Origin: JBGSZX01 sp964640545
GTDB lineage: Bacteria > Bdellovibrionota > UBA2428
Length of the DNA: 5,993 nt
Assembly: GCA_964640545.1 (NCBI GenBank)
Contig: CAZXHL010000144.1
Span: 1 to 5,993 of the forward strand
Direction: 5' to 3'
Both the position numbers and the translations under genes were made by a program. This document shows, piece after piece, positions 1-5,479 of this stretch (the first letter of the stretch is position 1; the number at the start of each line of letters is the position of its first letter). The notes beneath the pieces were generated by a model. The model saw only the letters and a list, made by a program, of their open reading frames with translations. It ran no database searches and was not told where the DNA came from.

Positions 1-210
1 TTGTGGCAATATTCGGGAACTCATCAGGTGCGATATGCGGCGGCGCAGATGGCTAGGAAGCTGACATCGTCGCTTTCTGCCGTGGCCTCGGTTACGGGGC
101 ATCAAAGCAAAAGCATGGCGGAAAAATACAGCGCCCAAAAGTCTATTGATCTCAATAAAAGTTCTTTAACACTAATCGAGCAACACTTGGCCGAGGAGTT
201 TGCTCGATAA
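1..210 (+). CDS. Tyrosine recombinase (phage integrase family), C-terminal fragment
   Basis: The reading frame enters from the left edge, so the TTG at base 1 is probably an internal Leu codon and the gene is cut by the window. The visible 69 residues hold the last part of a tyrosine recombinase catalytic domain: an H-x-x-R box (H8, R11), then Gly-His (G33, H34), then the nucleophile Tyr43. Spacings R to H of 23 and H to Y of 9 are the same as in XerC/XerD-type enzymes, and this is the main evidence. Such enzymes cut and rejoin DNA at attachment sites through a covalent 3'-phosphotyrosine link. The gene converges with the minus-strand DGR array: its TAA overlaps the A run that forms the T tract of the TR1 element. 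It suggests a mobile element boundary, but no attachment site is recognisable here. Confidence 0.85.
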   Translation: MWQYSGTHQVRYAAAQMARKLTSSLSAVASVTGHQSKSMAEKYSAQKSIDLNKSSLTLIEQHLAEEFAR

Positions 211-324
211 AAAATACGGACCCTTTCCCCGAAAGGAAAGTTAGCCCTAGACAAGAGACGAAGTGCCTCAAGATTTTGCGTGAAGTTGCTCTAAGCGACT
301 TATCAGCACGCTTTGTTTCTTGAG
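209..324 (-). ncRNA. Structured template-RNA tail of cassette TR1 (Sp-like element)
   Basis: This is the minus-strand segment just downstream of TR1. Three nested helices are visible in plus coordinates: outer 267-273 with 318-324 (CTCAAGA/TCTTGAG), middle 278-282 with 307-311 (GCGTG/CACGC), and inner 283-290 with 294-301 (one non-Watson-Crick pair). Reading on along the minus strand come GGGCTAA (247-241), a hairpin (240-235 with 228-223), GGGTCC (223-218) and a six-T tract (214-209), which looks like a terminator. The same order recurs after TR-B and TR-E with different helix sequences. In known DGRs the spacer RNA after TR recruits RT-Avd and primes cDNA; assigning that job here is inference. 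The strand is inferred from the TR direction and the T tract. Confidence 0.72.
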
Positions 325-334
325 TCTGAGAGGA

Positions 335-454
335 GGGCTGACAGCGCAGCGGAACCCGATATTGTTATTCGTATTCGTCGGCCCGTTATTCAGATTCGTC
401 GAGAAGACCCCATAATTGTCCCCGCCATTCCAATTGCCGCCGCGAAGAACGGCG
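335..454 (-). repeat. DGR template repeat 1 (TR1)
   Basis: This is a 120-base copy of the DGR repeat. Read on the minus strand it would encode AVLRGGNW, then GVFSTN, then GFRCAVSP, the C-terminal core of an FGE/C-type-lectin-like DGR target. The variable positions are almost all AAT or AAC codons, the hallmark of a TR whose adenines are mutated during copying. It is the best template for the second half of the VR at 5776-5906: all ten differences over 39 bases fall on its adenines. The frame is open from a TTG/ATG overlapping the end of the RES gene, but the upstream residues match no target gene. I therefore treat it as template RNA and not a protein gene. It may be co-transcribed with the RES gene. 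Confidence 0.85.
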
Positions 455-512
455 AACCTTATTCTGTCTCTCACCTCGTTATGGAAGCTATCATGAAGTG
501 GTTCAACCATCA

Positions 513-1439
513 TCAATTTGTGAAGATATTCATTTGGTCGTTTGACTGTGTGAAAAGAGAGTAATTTTTGCTGTGGAGAGACATGTATTTTTCTTCTACC
601 AAAGCTGAGGCATCGCGAAGGCTAACTTCTGACTCTTCAATATTTTCTGGAAAAATGGCGACGTTGAATCCTTCCGTGTTTCTAACGCTGGGATAAATAA
701 TGCCTTCCATTCCTGCCTTTTTCGCATAATGACCGAGCCATTGAGAATTTGAGGGTTGATCTAACAAGAAACACCATTGTTCATAGTTTTTAGCTAAAAT
801 ATTTTCAAATAGGGCATTTTCGTTTTGTATTGTTCCTAAATCAGGAAATCCCACCTGCTCTCCCCATTCTTTAAATTTTTTCGGCGTTTCTATTCGGCAA
901 ACAATTTCCGAAAAGCCTTTCAAGGCATTCGCATTTCGAAGGTCCAATACGTTGGAAAGTGATATTTTTACTCTTGAGTGTACGAATGATGTTGCTTGAG
1001 CAAGAGCATATTGTTCGGGTTGCAGCTCGGATGAATCCATGTTGTCTGGTGGGGGAAACTTTTCTGAAAATGCTGTTTGGTAGTCAGATGCTAAGTAGAG
1101 CGCATGAAATGTTTTATAGAACGATGAAATTGGACCAAAATTGAAGCGTCCCCCTGGGGGGCGTATAACACTTCCGACTGAGCAAAGGGGATTTGTGGCA
1201 TACATGGTTTCCACAATTCTTGAGCCATTTTCTATGACGATTTCTGACTGACGATTTTCGGTAAGTGCGTCGAGAAGCTCAGGAAGTCGTTTCTCTCTTT
1301 CTGATGCTAGATATCTTTGAAATTCTCCCCACAGTTCGATTTGATCAGAGGTGAGTTTCTCTAGTTCCACAAGTTGATTGTGAATGGCTATCTCGGGCTC
1401 ATACCCAACGAATTGAGCCCATCGTTTTTTCCAATTCAT
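513..1439 (-). CDS. RES-domain toxin
   Basis: This 308-residue protein is the likely toxin of a RES/Xre type II toxin-antitoxin pair. RES toxins characterised so far deplete cellular NAD+. Visible RES features are an Arg in VIRPPGGRFN (residues 91-100), Tyr115 in ALYLAS, a Glu in AFSEKF (E126), and the late SVRNTEGFNVAIFPEN block (251-266), giving the conserved Arg, Glu and Ser/Asn positions of the fold. It is longer than many RES toxins because of a roughly 75-residue N-terminal extension. It starts seven bases after the antitoxin stop, so the two are co-transcribed, antitoxin first. No strong ribosome binding site is visible before its ATG. TR1 begins about 60 bases after its stop. Family assignment is by motif reading only. 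Confidence 0.82.
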   Translation of the reverse strand: MNWKKRWAQFVGYEPEIAIHNQLVELEKLTSDQIELWGEFQRYLASEREKRLPELLDALTENRQSEIVIENGSRIVETMYATNPLCSVGSVIRPPGGRFNFGPISSFYKTFHALYLASDYQTAFSEKFPPPDNMDSSELQPEQYALAQATSFVHSRVKISLSNVLDLRNANALKGFSEIVCRIETPKKFKEWGEQVGFPDLGTIQNENALFENILAKNYEQWCFLLDQPSNSQWLGHYAKKAGMEGIIYPSVRNTEGFNVAIFPENIEESEVSLRDASALVEEKYMSLHSKNYSLFTQSNDQMNIFTN

Positions 1440-1446
1440 GTTCTAC

Positions 1447-1827
1447 TTATGCTCGTGCGGACGCATTTTTTGCAGAAAAAATGAATTGCATAAGTTTGTT
1501 GGCTCTTCCTCTTAAGATGAGTGAGCGGGGGGATATACCTCCGAAATTTGGGTTTGGAGTTTTAAGCCAATAGCGGGTTTTTTGAGGATCGCTATCAAGT
1601 GCCTCTGCGACGAGTTCGATAGCAGTGGCTAGTTGGCTTAGGCGCTCCTTGACCTTTTCTGACATTCTTTCGGGGCGTATTTGATCTGCGGAAAATCCAA
1701 ATGCACTAGCGAGTTCTTGCCTCGATAATTCCAAAAAATTTCTAGTTGTTTCAACATCTACCTCGCCATTGTCTTGAATGAGCTTAAGTGGATTGTGAAC
1801 AAGAGAACTGCTTATTGCATTGCTCAT
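1447..1827 (-). CDS. Xre/MbcA/ParS-like antitoxin (DUF2384 type)
   Basis: This 126-residue protein is the partner of the RES toxin downstream. Residues about 25-50 look like a small helix-turn-helix region (VETTRNFLELSRQELASAFG). The C-terminal part, about 86-115 (LKTPNPNFGGISPRSLILRG), fits the Xre/MbcA/ParS toxin-binding domain, whose usual form is N-P-x-L-G-G-x-x-P-x-x-L. Such antitoxins block the RES active site and repress their own operon. GAGAAG before the ATG is a plausible ribosome binding site. Three repeats with 11-bp spacing upstream (1891-1919) are a likely operator. The pair sits inside the TR array, between TR-B and TR1. Confidence 0.83.
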   Translation of the reverse strand: MSNAISSSLVHNPLKLIQDNGEVDVETTRNFLELSRQELASAFGFSADQIRPERMSEKVKERLSQLATAIELVAEALDSDPQKTRYWLKTPNPNFGGISPRSLILRGRANKLMQFIFSAKNASARA

Positions 1828-1890
1828 GATCTTCTCAACCTTTCTGAGGGGGGCCCTCGTGCCGATAACTTACTCTTCTTTTCGGCGAAC

Positions 1891-1935
1891 TTATACCATA
1901 ATATTACCAGATTTATACCTTAAAATGTGTGTCAA
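1891..1935 (-). promoter_or_regulatory. Operator/promoter region of the toxin-antitoxin operon
   Basis: On the minus strand there are three direct repeats, GGTATAA, GGTAATA and GGTATAA (plus coordinates 1913-1919, 1902-1908 and 1891-1897), each starting exactly 11 bp from the next. They therefore lie on one face of the helix, as expected for cooperative binding of an Xre-like antitoxin. A TTGACA (1930-1935) lies just upstream and could be a -35 box, but no -10 box stands at 17 bp; TATAAA is at 12 bp and TAATAT at 23 bp. Promoter elements are therefore uncertain and the repeats are the stronger call. The rest of 1828-2008 shows only AT-rich intergenic DNA. Confidence 0.5.
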
Positions 1936-2008
1936 ATAAACCCTTTATAAACAGATATTTATTCCTGATCTGGTGCCGCAAAATTTGCTACATTGGGGCT
2001 AAAAGACT

Positions 2009-2114
2009 AAAAATAGCTCGGACCCTCTTGCGAGTCAGCCCTGTGTGGGAACGTGTGCCTTGGAGAAATGCGCGGGATGCCTTGGCACTCCCATCAGACG
2101 CATGGAGTTCCAAG
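2009..2114 (-). ncRNA. Structured template-RNA tail of cassette TR-B
   Basis: It has the same architecture as the TR1 tail but different sequence. The outer helix is 2059-2064 with 2109-2114 (CTTGGA/TCCAAG), the middle helix 2068-2072 with 2099-2103 (ATGCG/CGCAT), and the inner hairpin 2074-2081 with 2084-2092 (GGGA-TGCC/GGCA-c-TCCC). Then on the minus strand come GGGCTGA (2041-2035), a short hairpin (2034-2032 with 2027-2025), GGGTCC (2025-2020) and a five-T tract (2013-2009). GGGCTGA is a perfect complement of TCAGCCC at the 3' end of TR-B, which allows tail-to-template pairing. Function is inferred by analogy with the DGR spacer RNA. Confidence 0.72.
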
Positions 2115-2124
2115 TCTTAGAGTG

Positions 2125-2255
2125 GGGGCTGACAGCGCAGCGGAACCCCGTATTCGCATTCGAATTCGTCGGCCCTTCATTGAGATTCGTCGAGAAGACC
2201 CCTCCATTCACGTCGTACACCGTATTCGTCCCCTGTGCGCCGCGAAGAACGGCGT
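2125..2255 (-). repeat. DGR template repeat B (TR-B)
   Basis: This is a 131-base repeat copy. The minus strand reads AVLRGAQGTNTVYDVNGG, then GVFSTNLNEGP, then GFRCAVSP. It differs from TR1, C and E by an 11-residue first loop (QGTNTVYDVNG) where they have 8. The second half has TR-type AAT codons. Over 36 bases of the first loop, the VR at 5776-5906 matches this copy except for one AAT to AGT change, so TR-B is the likely source of that half. The second half of the VR does not fit TR-B, needing several non-adenine changes. The open frame around it (2340-2035) has no target-like upstream sequence and is not called as a gene. Confidence 0.82.
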
Positions 2256-2325
2256 ACGAAACGTGAGTGAATTTTATTCCCACTCTTTTTCTATATGGGT
2301 TCAAGCGGGGGTAGACAACCGAAAG

Positions 2326-2383
2326 TTTCCAAGGTCTCACGGAAATCTTTCAGAAGATTTCTTCGGCGTGAGTGAGTTGGAAA
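2326..2383 (-). ncRNA. Structured template-RNA tail of cassette TR-C (diverged)
   Basis: The three nested helices are strong here: outer 2326-2332 with 2377-2383 (TTTCCAA/TTGGAAA), middle 2336-2341 with 2367-2372 (CTCACG/CGTGAG), and inner 2342-2349 with 2354-2361 (GAAATCTT/AAGATTTC, four-base loop). The plus-strand CTTCGGC between inner and middle helices is shared with the D and E tails. The GGGCTRA-hairpin-GGGTCC part and T tract of the other tails are not recognisable, so this copy may be degenerate or have a different 3' end. The remaining bases to about 2256 show nothing clear. Confidence 0.65.
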
Positions 2384-2394
2384 TTGATGTAAGA

Positions 2395-2514
2395 GGGCTG
2401 ACAGCGCAGCGGAACCCCGTGCTCGGATTCGTAAACGTCGGCCCTTGAGTCAGATTCGTCGAGAAGACCCCAGCATCCGAAGTGTCTGTCCAGTTGCCGC
2501 CGCGACGAACGGCG
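2395..2514 (-). repeat. DGR repeat copy C (template-like, fewer AAY codons)
   Basis: This 120-base copy encodes on the minus strand AVRRGGNWTDTSDA, then GVFSTNLTQGP, then GFRCAVSP. It shares GTTCGTCGCGGC with TR-E where the others have GTTCTTCGCGGC. Codons that are AAY in TR-E are here ACA, ACT, GAT, TTT, CCG or AGC. Many differences fall on TR-E adenines but several are at third positions, so it is not simply a mutated copy of E. No gene body precedes it (the frame has only Met-His before the repeat). It carries the structured tail, so it is read as a template-type cassette and not an active VR. Confidence 0.65.
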
Positions 2515-2526
2515 TGCATTAGCTAT

Positions 2527-2636
2527 AGGAACCCTTATTGAGTTAGCTCCTACTTAAAGGATAGCATGGAGCACGACTCGACGGCATCTGTGGGGTCACA
2601 TTAATGTGTCCCTTCGGCACAGGTATAAATTCGAGT
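2527..2636 (-). ncRNA. Structured template-RNA tail of cassette TR-D (diverged end)
   Basis: Nested helices: outer 2576-2581 with 2631-2636 (ACTCGA/TCGAGT), middle 2588-2592 with 2618-2622 (CTGTG/CACAG), and inner 2593-2600 with 2605-2612 (GGG and CACA paired with TGTG and CCC, one mismatch). The plus-strand CCTTCGGCAC next to the inner helix is shared with the E tail. On the minus strand GGAGCTAA (2550-2543) and GGGTTCC (2535-2529) stand where GGGCTRA and GGGTCC occur elsewhere, but the hairpin between them is lost. The tail runs almost directly into repeat C. Confidence 0.62.
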
Positions 2637-2645
2637 GGTATTTGG

Positions 2646-2803
2646 GGGGCTGAAAGCGCACCGGAACCCCGTCGTCCACCAACCTTTGTTGGCGGCCCAG
2701 TAGAGAAACGTCGCAAAAACACCTACGTCAGTAGGGGAGGCTGCTGCCTGCCCCATGGTGTCGCCAATCGAAATGGCGCCTTCGCCGCCGCGAAGAACGG
2801 CGT
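2646..2803 (-). repeat. DGR repeat copy D (divergent, long loop, adenine-poor)
   Basis: This is the longest copy (about 158 bases). The minus strand encodes HAVLRGGEGAISIGD, a 20-residue first loop rich in Gly and Ala, then GVFATFLYWAANKGWWTTGF and RCAFSP. The segment between GVF and GFRC keeps the 15-residue length of the other copies, but the asparagines are replaced by Phe, Tyr, Trp, Ala and Lys. Adenine content at variable codons is low, so it would yield little diversity as a template. It has the FSP ending (GCT TTC AGC) also seen in TR-E. It has the structured tail and no upstream gene body, so it is called a template-type cassette. It might be a fossilised variant. Confidence 0.6.
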
Positions 2804-2821
2804 GCCTACTGATAAATGCTT

Positions 2822-2948
2822 CAAACAAAATTCTGGACCCCTATCTGCTTTCACAGATAGGTTAGCCCAAGGTTTGGAAGCGAAGTGCCTCGAAATTTTT
2901 GTGGGATGAAACTTGAGTGTCATCCTTCGGCACAAATTCATTTTCGAG
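2822..2948 (-). ncRNA. Structured template-RNA tail of cassette TR-E
   Basis: Nested helices: outer 2889-2895 with 2942-2948 (CTCGAAA/TTTCGAG), middle 2898-2903 with 2931-2936 (TTTGTG/CACAAA), and inner 2904-2909 with 2920-2925 (GGATGA/TCATCC). On the minus strand these are followed by the conserved GAGGCACTTCG, GGGCTAA (2868-2862), a perfect 8-bp hairpin (2861-2854 with 2847-2840) and GGGTCC (2840-2835), then AATTTTGTTT. It matches the TR1 and TR-B tails in order and conserved single-stranded blocks, while all helix sequences differ. As the tail of the cassette next to the reverse transcriptase, it is in the position of the classical DGR spacer RNA. Confidence 0.74.
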
Positions 2949-2956
2949 TCTAGGGA

Positions 2957-3077
2957 GGGGCTGAAAGCGCAGCGGAACCCCGTGTTGTTGTTCGTATTCG
3001 TCGGCCCATTGTTCAGATTCGTCGAGAAGACCCCCGCATTCGTATTGTCATTCCAATTGCCGCCGCGACGAACGGCG
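2957..3077 (-). repeat. DGR template repeat E (TR-E), next to the reverse transcriptase
   Basis: This 121-base copy on the minus strand reads AVRRGGNWNDNTNAG, then GVFSTNLNNGPTNTNNNTG, then FRCAFSP, with nearly every variable codon AAT, AAC or ACG. That is the typical adenine-rich TR pattern. It begins 30 bases after the reverse transcriptase stop codon, the normal place for a TR, so RT and template are probably on one transcript. The VR at 5776-5906 does not derive from it: the second half would need six non-adenine changes. It therefore may serve another target outside the window, or be an alternative template. Confidence 0.85.
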
Positions 3078-3106
3078 TGGAATCTTCTCCTTCTTTTCTT
3101 CCATAC

Positions 3107-4135
3107 CTAAACTCTATTTTCATATTCAAACTCGACTTGTTTTGGAGGGCGAATTTTCCTTCGGACTTGAACGGAAACTTCTGCTTGCTTGGGCAAAACT
3201 TTCCACGCTTCAAAAGACTGCTGCACCTGAGCAACAAGAGAAGGGCGAGCTTTTATCTTTTGAAGGCGAGTCATCTTCTTTGAGTAGCGGCGGCGATTGC
3301 GTGCAAGGATGCGATAGCCAGTGTGATCCACAACAAATCCTAGAAACGGAATGGGGGCATCTCCAAGTGGCACCATCTTGTAAAAAGGAATGCCCATTTT
3401 TAATTCGTCTTGTACATGATGAACGGCCGCCCAAGAGGCTTGCATGATTTCGTCTTTGTCAGGTCCCACGAGGACGAGATCATCCATATAGCGAAAGAGT
3501 CGGCCTTTCTTAAGAATGGAATGCACAACCGTGTCGGCTCCAGACATATAGTAGTTTGCAAAGAGCTGAGAGGTGAGGTTTCCGATTGGAATACCGTAAC
3601 CCCTTGCCGCATATTCTGGGTGATTGTGGATAAGTTCCCATAGGATTTTATCAAGGCTGCGGTCGGGCAAAGCCGAGGTGACTTTGGAGTGAAGAGTTTT
3701 TAGGTGAATGCTTTCGTAGCATTTTTCTACATCGAGTTTCATGCAAAAACGACGTGGCCCAAGCTCTTTTATATACTCAAGAAGCGAAATCACGGCGAAG
3801 CGATTGCCTCGATCATGTCTACAAGCGTATACGGAATCGCTCAAGTGGGTGTCGAGAATCGGCTCGATATGTCGATGAATGGCATGATGAACGATGCGAT
3901 CCTGAAAAGGCGCGGCCATGACGAGGCGCCTTTTCGGATCGACGACATAAAAGTGTCGGTAGCCACGCCATTTGTATTTGTTGGAGGCGATTTGCTCGCT
4001 CATAATACTCAAACGCTCACCTATGGAGAAAAGTGTTTTGTAGTAACCCGAAGATTGACGTTTCCCTCGGGCACAGTCGCGGTAGGCATGAAAGAGGTTG
4101 TCTATGTCGGACACTTTTTCGAGCAAGGTGGTCAT
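3107..4135 (-). CDS. Diversity-generating retroelement reverse transcriptase
   Basis: This 342-residue enzyme copies the template RNA into adenine-mutagenised cDNA that replaces the VR of the target gene. Visible motifs are KLDVEKCYESI (133-143) with the first catalytic Asp134, IPIGNLTSQ (182-190), YMDD (215-218) with the other two catalytic Asp residues, and IPFLGFVVD (262-270). The IGxxxSQ form of motif 4 is diagnostic of DGR enzymes; most other reverse transcriptases have a QG motif there. The N-terminal YRHFYVVDPKRRLVMAAPFQDRIVHHA block (59-85) is also typical of DGR and group II-like enzymes. Length is normal for the family and there is no endonuclease domain. The ATG overlaps the Avd stop (ATGA), indicating translational coupling. 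The basic C-terminal tail ends 30 bases before TR-E. Confidence 0.95.
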   Translation of the reverse strand: MTTLLEKVSDIDNLFHAYRDCARGKRQSSGYYKTLFSIGERLSIMSEQIASNKYKWRGYRHFYVVDPKRRLVMAAPFQDRIVHHAIHRHIEPILDTHLSDSVYACRHDRGNRFAVISLLEYIKELGPRRFCMKLDVEKCYESIHLKTLHSKVTSALPDRSLDKILWELIHNHPEYAARGYGIPIGNLTSQLFANYYMSGADTVVHSILKKGRLFRYMDDLVLVGPDKDEIMQASWAAVHHVQDELKMGIPFYKMVPLGDAPIPFLGFVVDHTGYRILARNRRRYSKKMTRLQKIKARPSLVAQVQQSFEAWKVLPKQAEVSVQVRRKIRPPKQVEFEYENRV

Positions 4136-4596
4136 GAGTTTGTTTTCCCAGTTCTATTTTCGATATCGGCTTGTGGAACCGAATCTTTTTGTGGATCGTA
4201 AAATTCATTCAAAAGTTCAGATATGGGTCTTAGAGTAGGCGCATTTGATGACTCATATTTTTTGAGTCCTCCGAGTTGTTTTCCGATACTTTGAATCAGA
4301 TCACACATATCTTTGTAGGGCTGGGCCTTGAGAATGTGCGTATCTTTGCAGAACTGAAGAACGATGCGAAGCTCGTCAATGCAGTCACTCACTTTGTCGA
4401 TGTGTGCCAACCTCTTTGTCATTTGGTTCTTGGAACACATAAGGGCGTGACGAAGTTCTATCGTTACGTCGAGACAGGCTTCTTCTAAGCGCCGACCCAA
4501 AACAGGGCGACTATGCCTTGGAAAAGTGCGTGTACGCTCAAACACGAGAATACCCAATTGATAAGAGTGTGCCCATATTTTGGTATGACTGCTCAC
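4132..4596 (-). CDS. avd: Avd-type accessory variability determinant (four-helix bundle)
   Basis: This 154-residue protein resembles DGR Avd proteins, which form a pentameric, basic four-helix-bundle barrel that binds the reverse transcriptase and template RNA. The N-terminal block WAHSYQLGILVFERTRTFPR followed by VLGRRLEEACLDVTIEL is characteristic of the family (helices about 8-22 and 32-55). Further helices are at about 57-85 (IDKVSDCIDELRIVLQFCKD) and 92-113. The tail from about 118 looks flexible. It starts at GTG overlapping the TGA of the upstream gene (GTGA) and ends overlapping the RT start, so the three genes form one tightly coupled operon. Function is by family resemblance and position. 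Confidence 0.88.
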   Translation of the reverse strand: MSSHTKIWAHSYQLGILVFERTRTFPRHSRPVLGRRLEEACLDVTIELRHALMCSKNQMTKRLAHIDKVSDCIDELRIVLQFCKDTHILKAQPYKDMCDLIQSIGKQLGGLKKYESSNAPTLRPISELLNEFYDPQKDSVPQADIENRTGKTNS

Positions 4597-5390
4597 GAGC
4601 GATCCGAGCCTCCGTCATAAAAGGGACGGTTGTCGTTTTGATTGTCGTTACGGTCATTGTCACGGAATCGAGATTTGTTTTTGTTGCCTTTGTCGAGTTC
4701 GATGTATCGAATGAGTGCACTAAGGGCTGGAAGAACCTCTTCTTCGATTTGTTTGATATAGCCTTTCATGCGTTCAGTAATGTTGCAGCAGGAGTGTAGA
4801 ATGGAGAGAATCGCCCCGATGCAAGAACGGGCCTCGGAATACTTTTTGAGTTTGATATCGCGGTTCTGAGAGTAATAGCCGCCGCCGAGTCCTTCGAGCG
4901 CTGATAGTTGTAGATTGAAGATGCGCTCCATGCAGGGATCTTTTTCATCTTGGTTTAATGAAGACTGCGCTTCTCGAATAGCTTGTTCAAAGAGTTTGTA
5001 CACATTGAGAGTCGTGATGGGTTTGGGAGGTCGTCGGCGCTTGCCGTTGTAGCCTGTGGAAGAAGTATTGGATGGAATGTTTGATGGTGAAGATTGTTCT
5101 GTTGAATTTTCTTGAGAGGGAGCAGCACTTGCTTGGATTTCTACTGCGATGATGTCCGAGTCTGAGGGAGGATCGGGAATTTTCATGTCTTCGGGTTCGG
5201 CAATTCCATAGCGAGTGCAGTGAGCCTCGACGCTGGCGCGATCAATAAACCAACTTTTTCCAACCTTAATGCCATCGAGTTTGCGTTCCTTAAGATAATA
5301 AAGAATCGAGCGCTCTGAGCAGCGAATGCGTTTTGCTGCCCACGCTACGCTCACTTCTTTCCCGTTAGTGTCGTAGATTCTGTCGCTCAT
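4593..5390 (-). CDS. Helix-turn-helix protein with C-terminal helical domain, DGR operon
   Basis: This 265-residue protein has no name I recognise. Residues about 12-60 look like a MerR/excisionase-type winged helix (SVAWAAKRIRCSERSILYYL, then KVGKSWFIDRASVEAH). Residues 70-125 are a Pro/Ser/Thr-rich linker with a basic KRRRPPKP patch. Residues about 126-235 are strongly helical and could form an Avd-like four-helix bundle; the last 30 residues are an Asn/Asp/Arg-rich low-complexity tail. The start is set at the ATG before SDRIYDT because GGGAG lies upstream and the preceding open frame only translates DNA repeats. It is first in the accessory operon, overlapping avd by GTGA. It may regulate the DGR by binding the repeats at 5481-5609, or recruit RT-Avd to DNA; both are inference. 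Confidence 0.75.
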   Translation of the reverse strand: MSDRIYDTNGKEVSVAWAAKRIRCSERSILYYLKERKLDGIKVGKSWFIDRASVEAHCTRYGIAEPEDMKIPDPPSDSDIIAVEIQASAAPSQENSTEQSSPSNIPSNTSSTGYNGKRRRPPKPITTLNVYKLFEQAIREAQSSLNQDEKDPCMERIFNLQLSALEGLGGGYYSQNRDIKLKKYSEARSCIGAILSILHSCCNITERMKGYIKQIEEEVLPALSALIRYIELDKGNKNKSRFRDNDRNDNQNDNRPFYDGGSDRS

Positions 5391-5439
5391 CTTTAAATTT
5401 TTCTCCCGCTCTTTTGCTTCCTTTTGATAACCGAAAAAG

Positions 5440-5468
5440 TTAGTAAATAAAAACTGTTTGTCTGTAAA
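5440..5468 (-). promoter_or_regulatory. Candidate promoter for the HTH-avd-RT operon
   Basis: On the minus strand TTTACA (5468-5463) and TACTAA (5445-5440) are separated by 17 bases, a fair match to a sigma-70 promoter. It lies about 50 bases before the HTH gene ATG and just downstream of the TTTCGGAAA repeats. The operon could also be read from the target gene promoter beyond the right edge. Confidence 0.35.
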
Positions 5469-5479
5469 AATGAATTCGC

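Noticed and set aside
268..516. Open frames spanning the TR copies (also 2035-2340, 2337-2519, 2601-2828) as small protein genes
   Set aside because: The frame is open because the template mirrors a coding VR. Upstream residues differ in every copy, starts are weak, and no target-like N-terminal part exists.
313..564. Plus-strand frames through the repeats with Arg/Ile-rich peptides (also 2053-2448, 2604-2909)
   Set aside because: They are antisense readings of the same repeat (IRIRRP-type peptides) with no recognisable family.
2820..2905. tRNA or known riboswitch in the structured tails
   Set aside because: No cloverleaf or T-loop sequence and no aptamer core that I recognise; the nested helices and link to TRs fit DGR RNA better.
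335..3077. CRISPR array
   Set aside because: Repeats are about 120-158 bases, contain coding-phase variation, and are irregularly spaced. A DGR RT is adjacent and there are no cas genes.
2957..3077. TR-E as the template of the visible VR, as expected from its place beside the RT
   Set aside because: The VR second half would need six changes at non-adenine bases relative to TR-E and the first loop differs in length; TR1 and TR-B fit without such changes.
3210..4208. Open frames overlapping the RT on both strands (3704-4201 plus, 3400-3654 minus and others)
   Set aside because: Shadows of the RT gene, which has all catalytic motifs.
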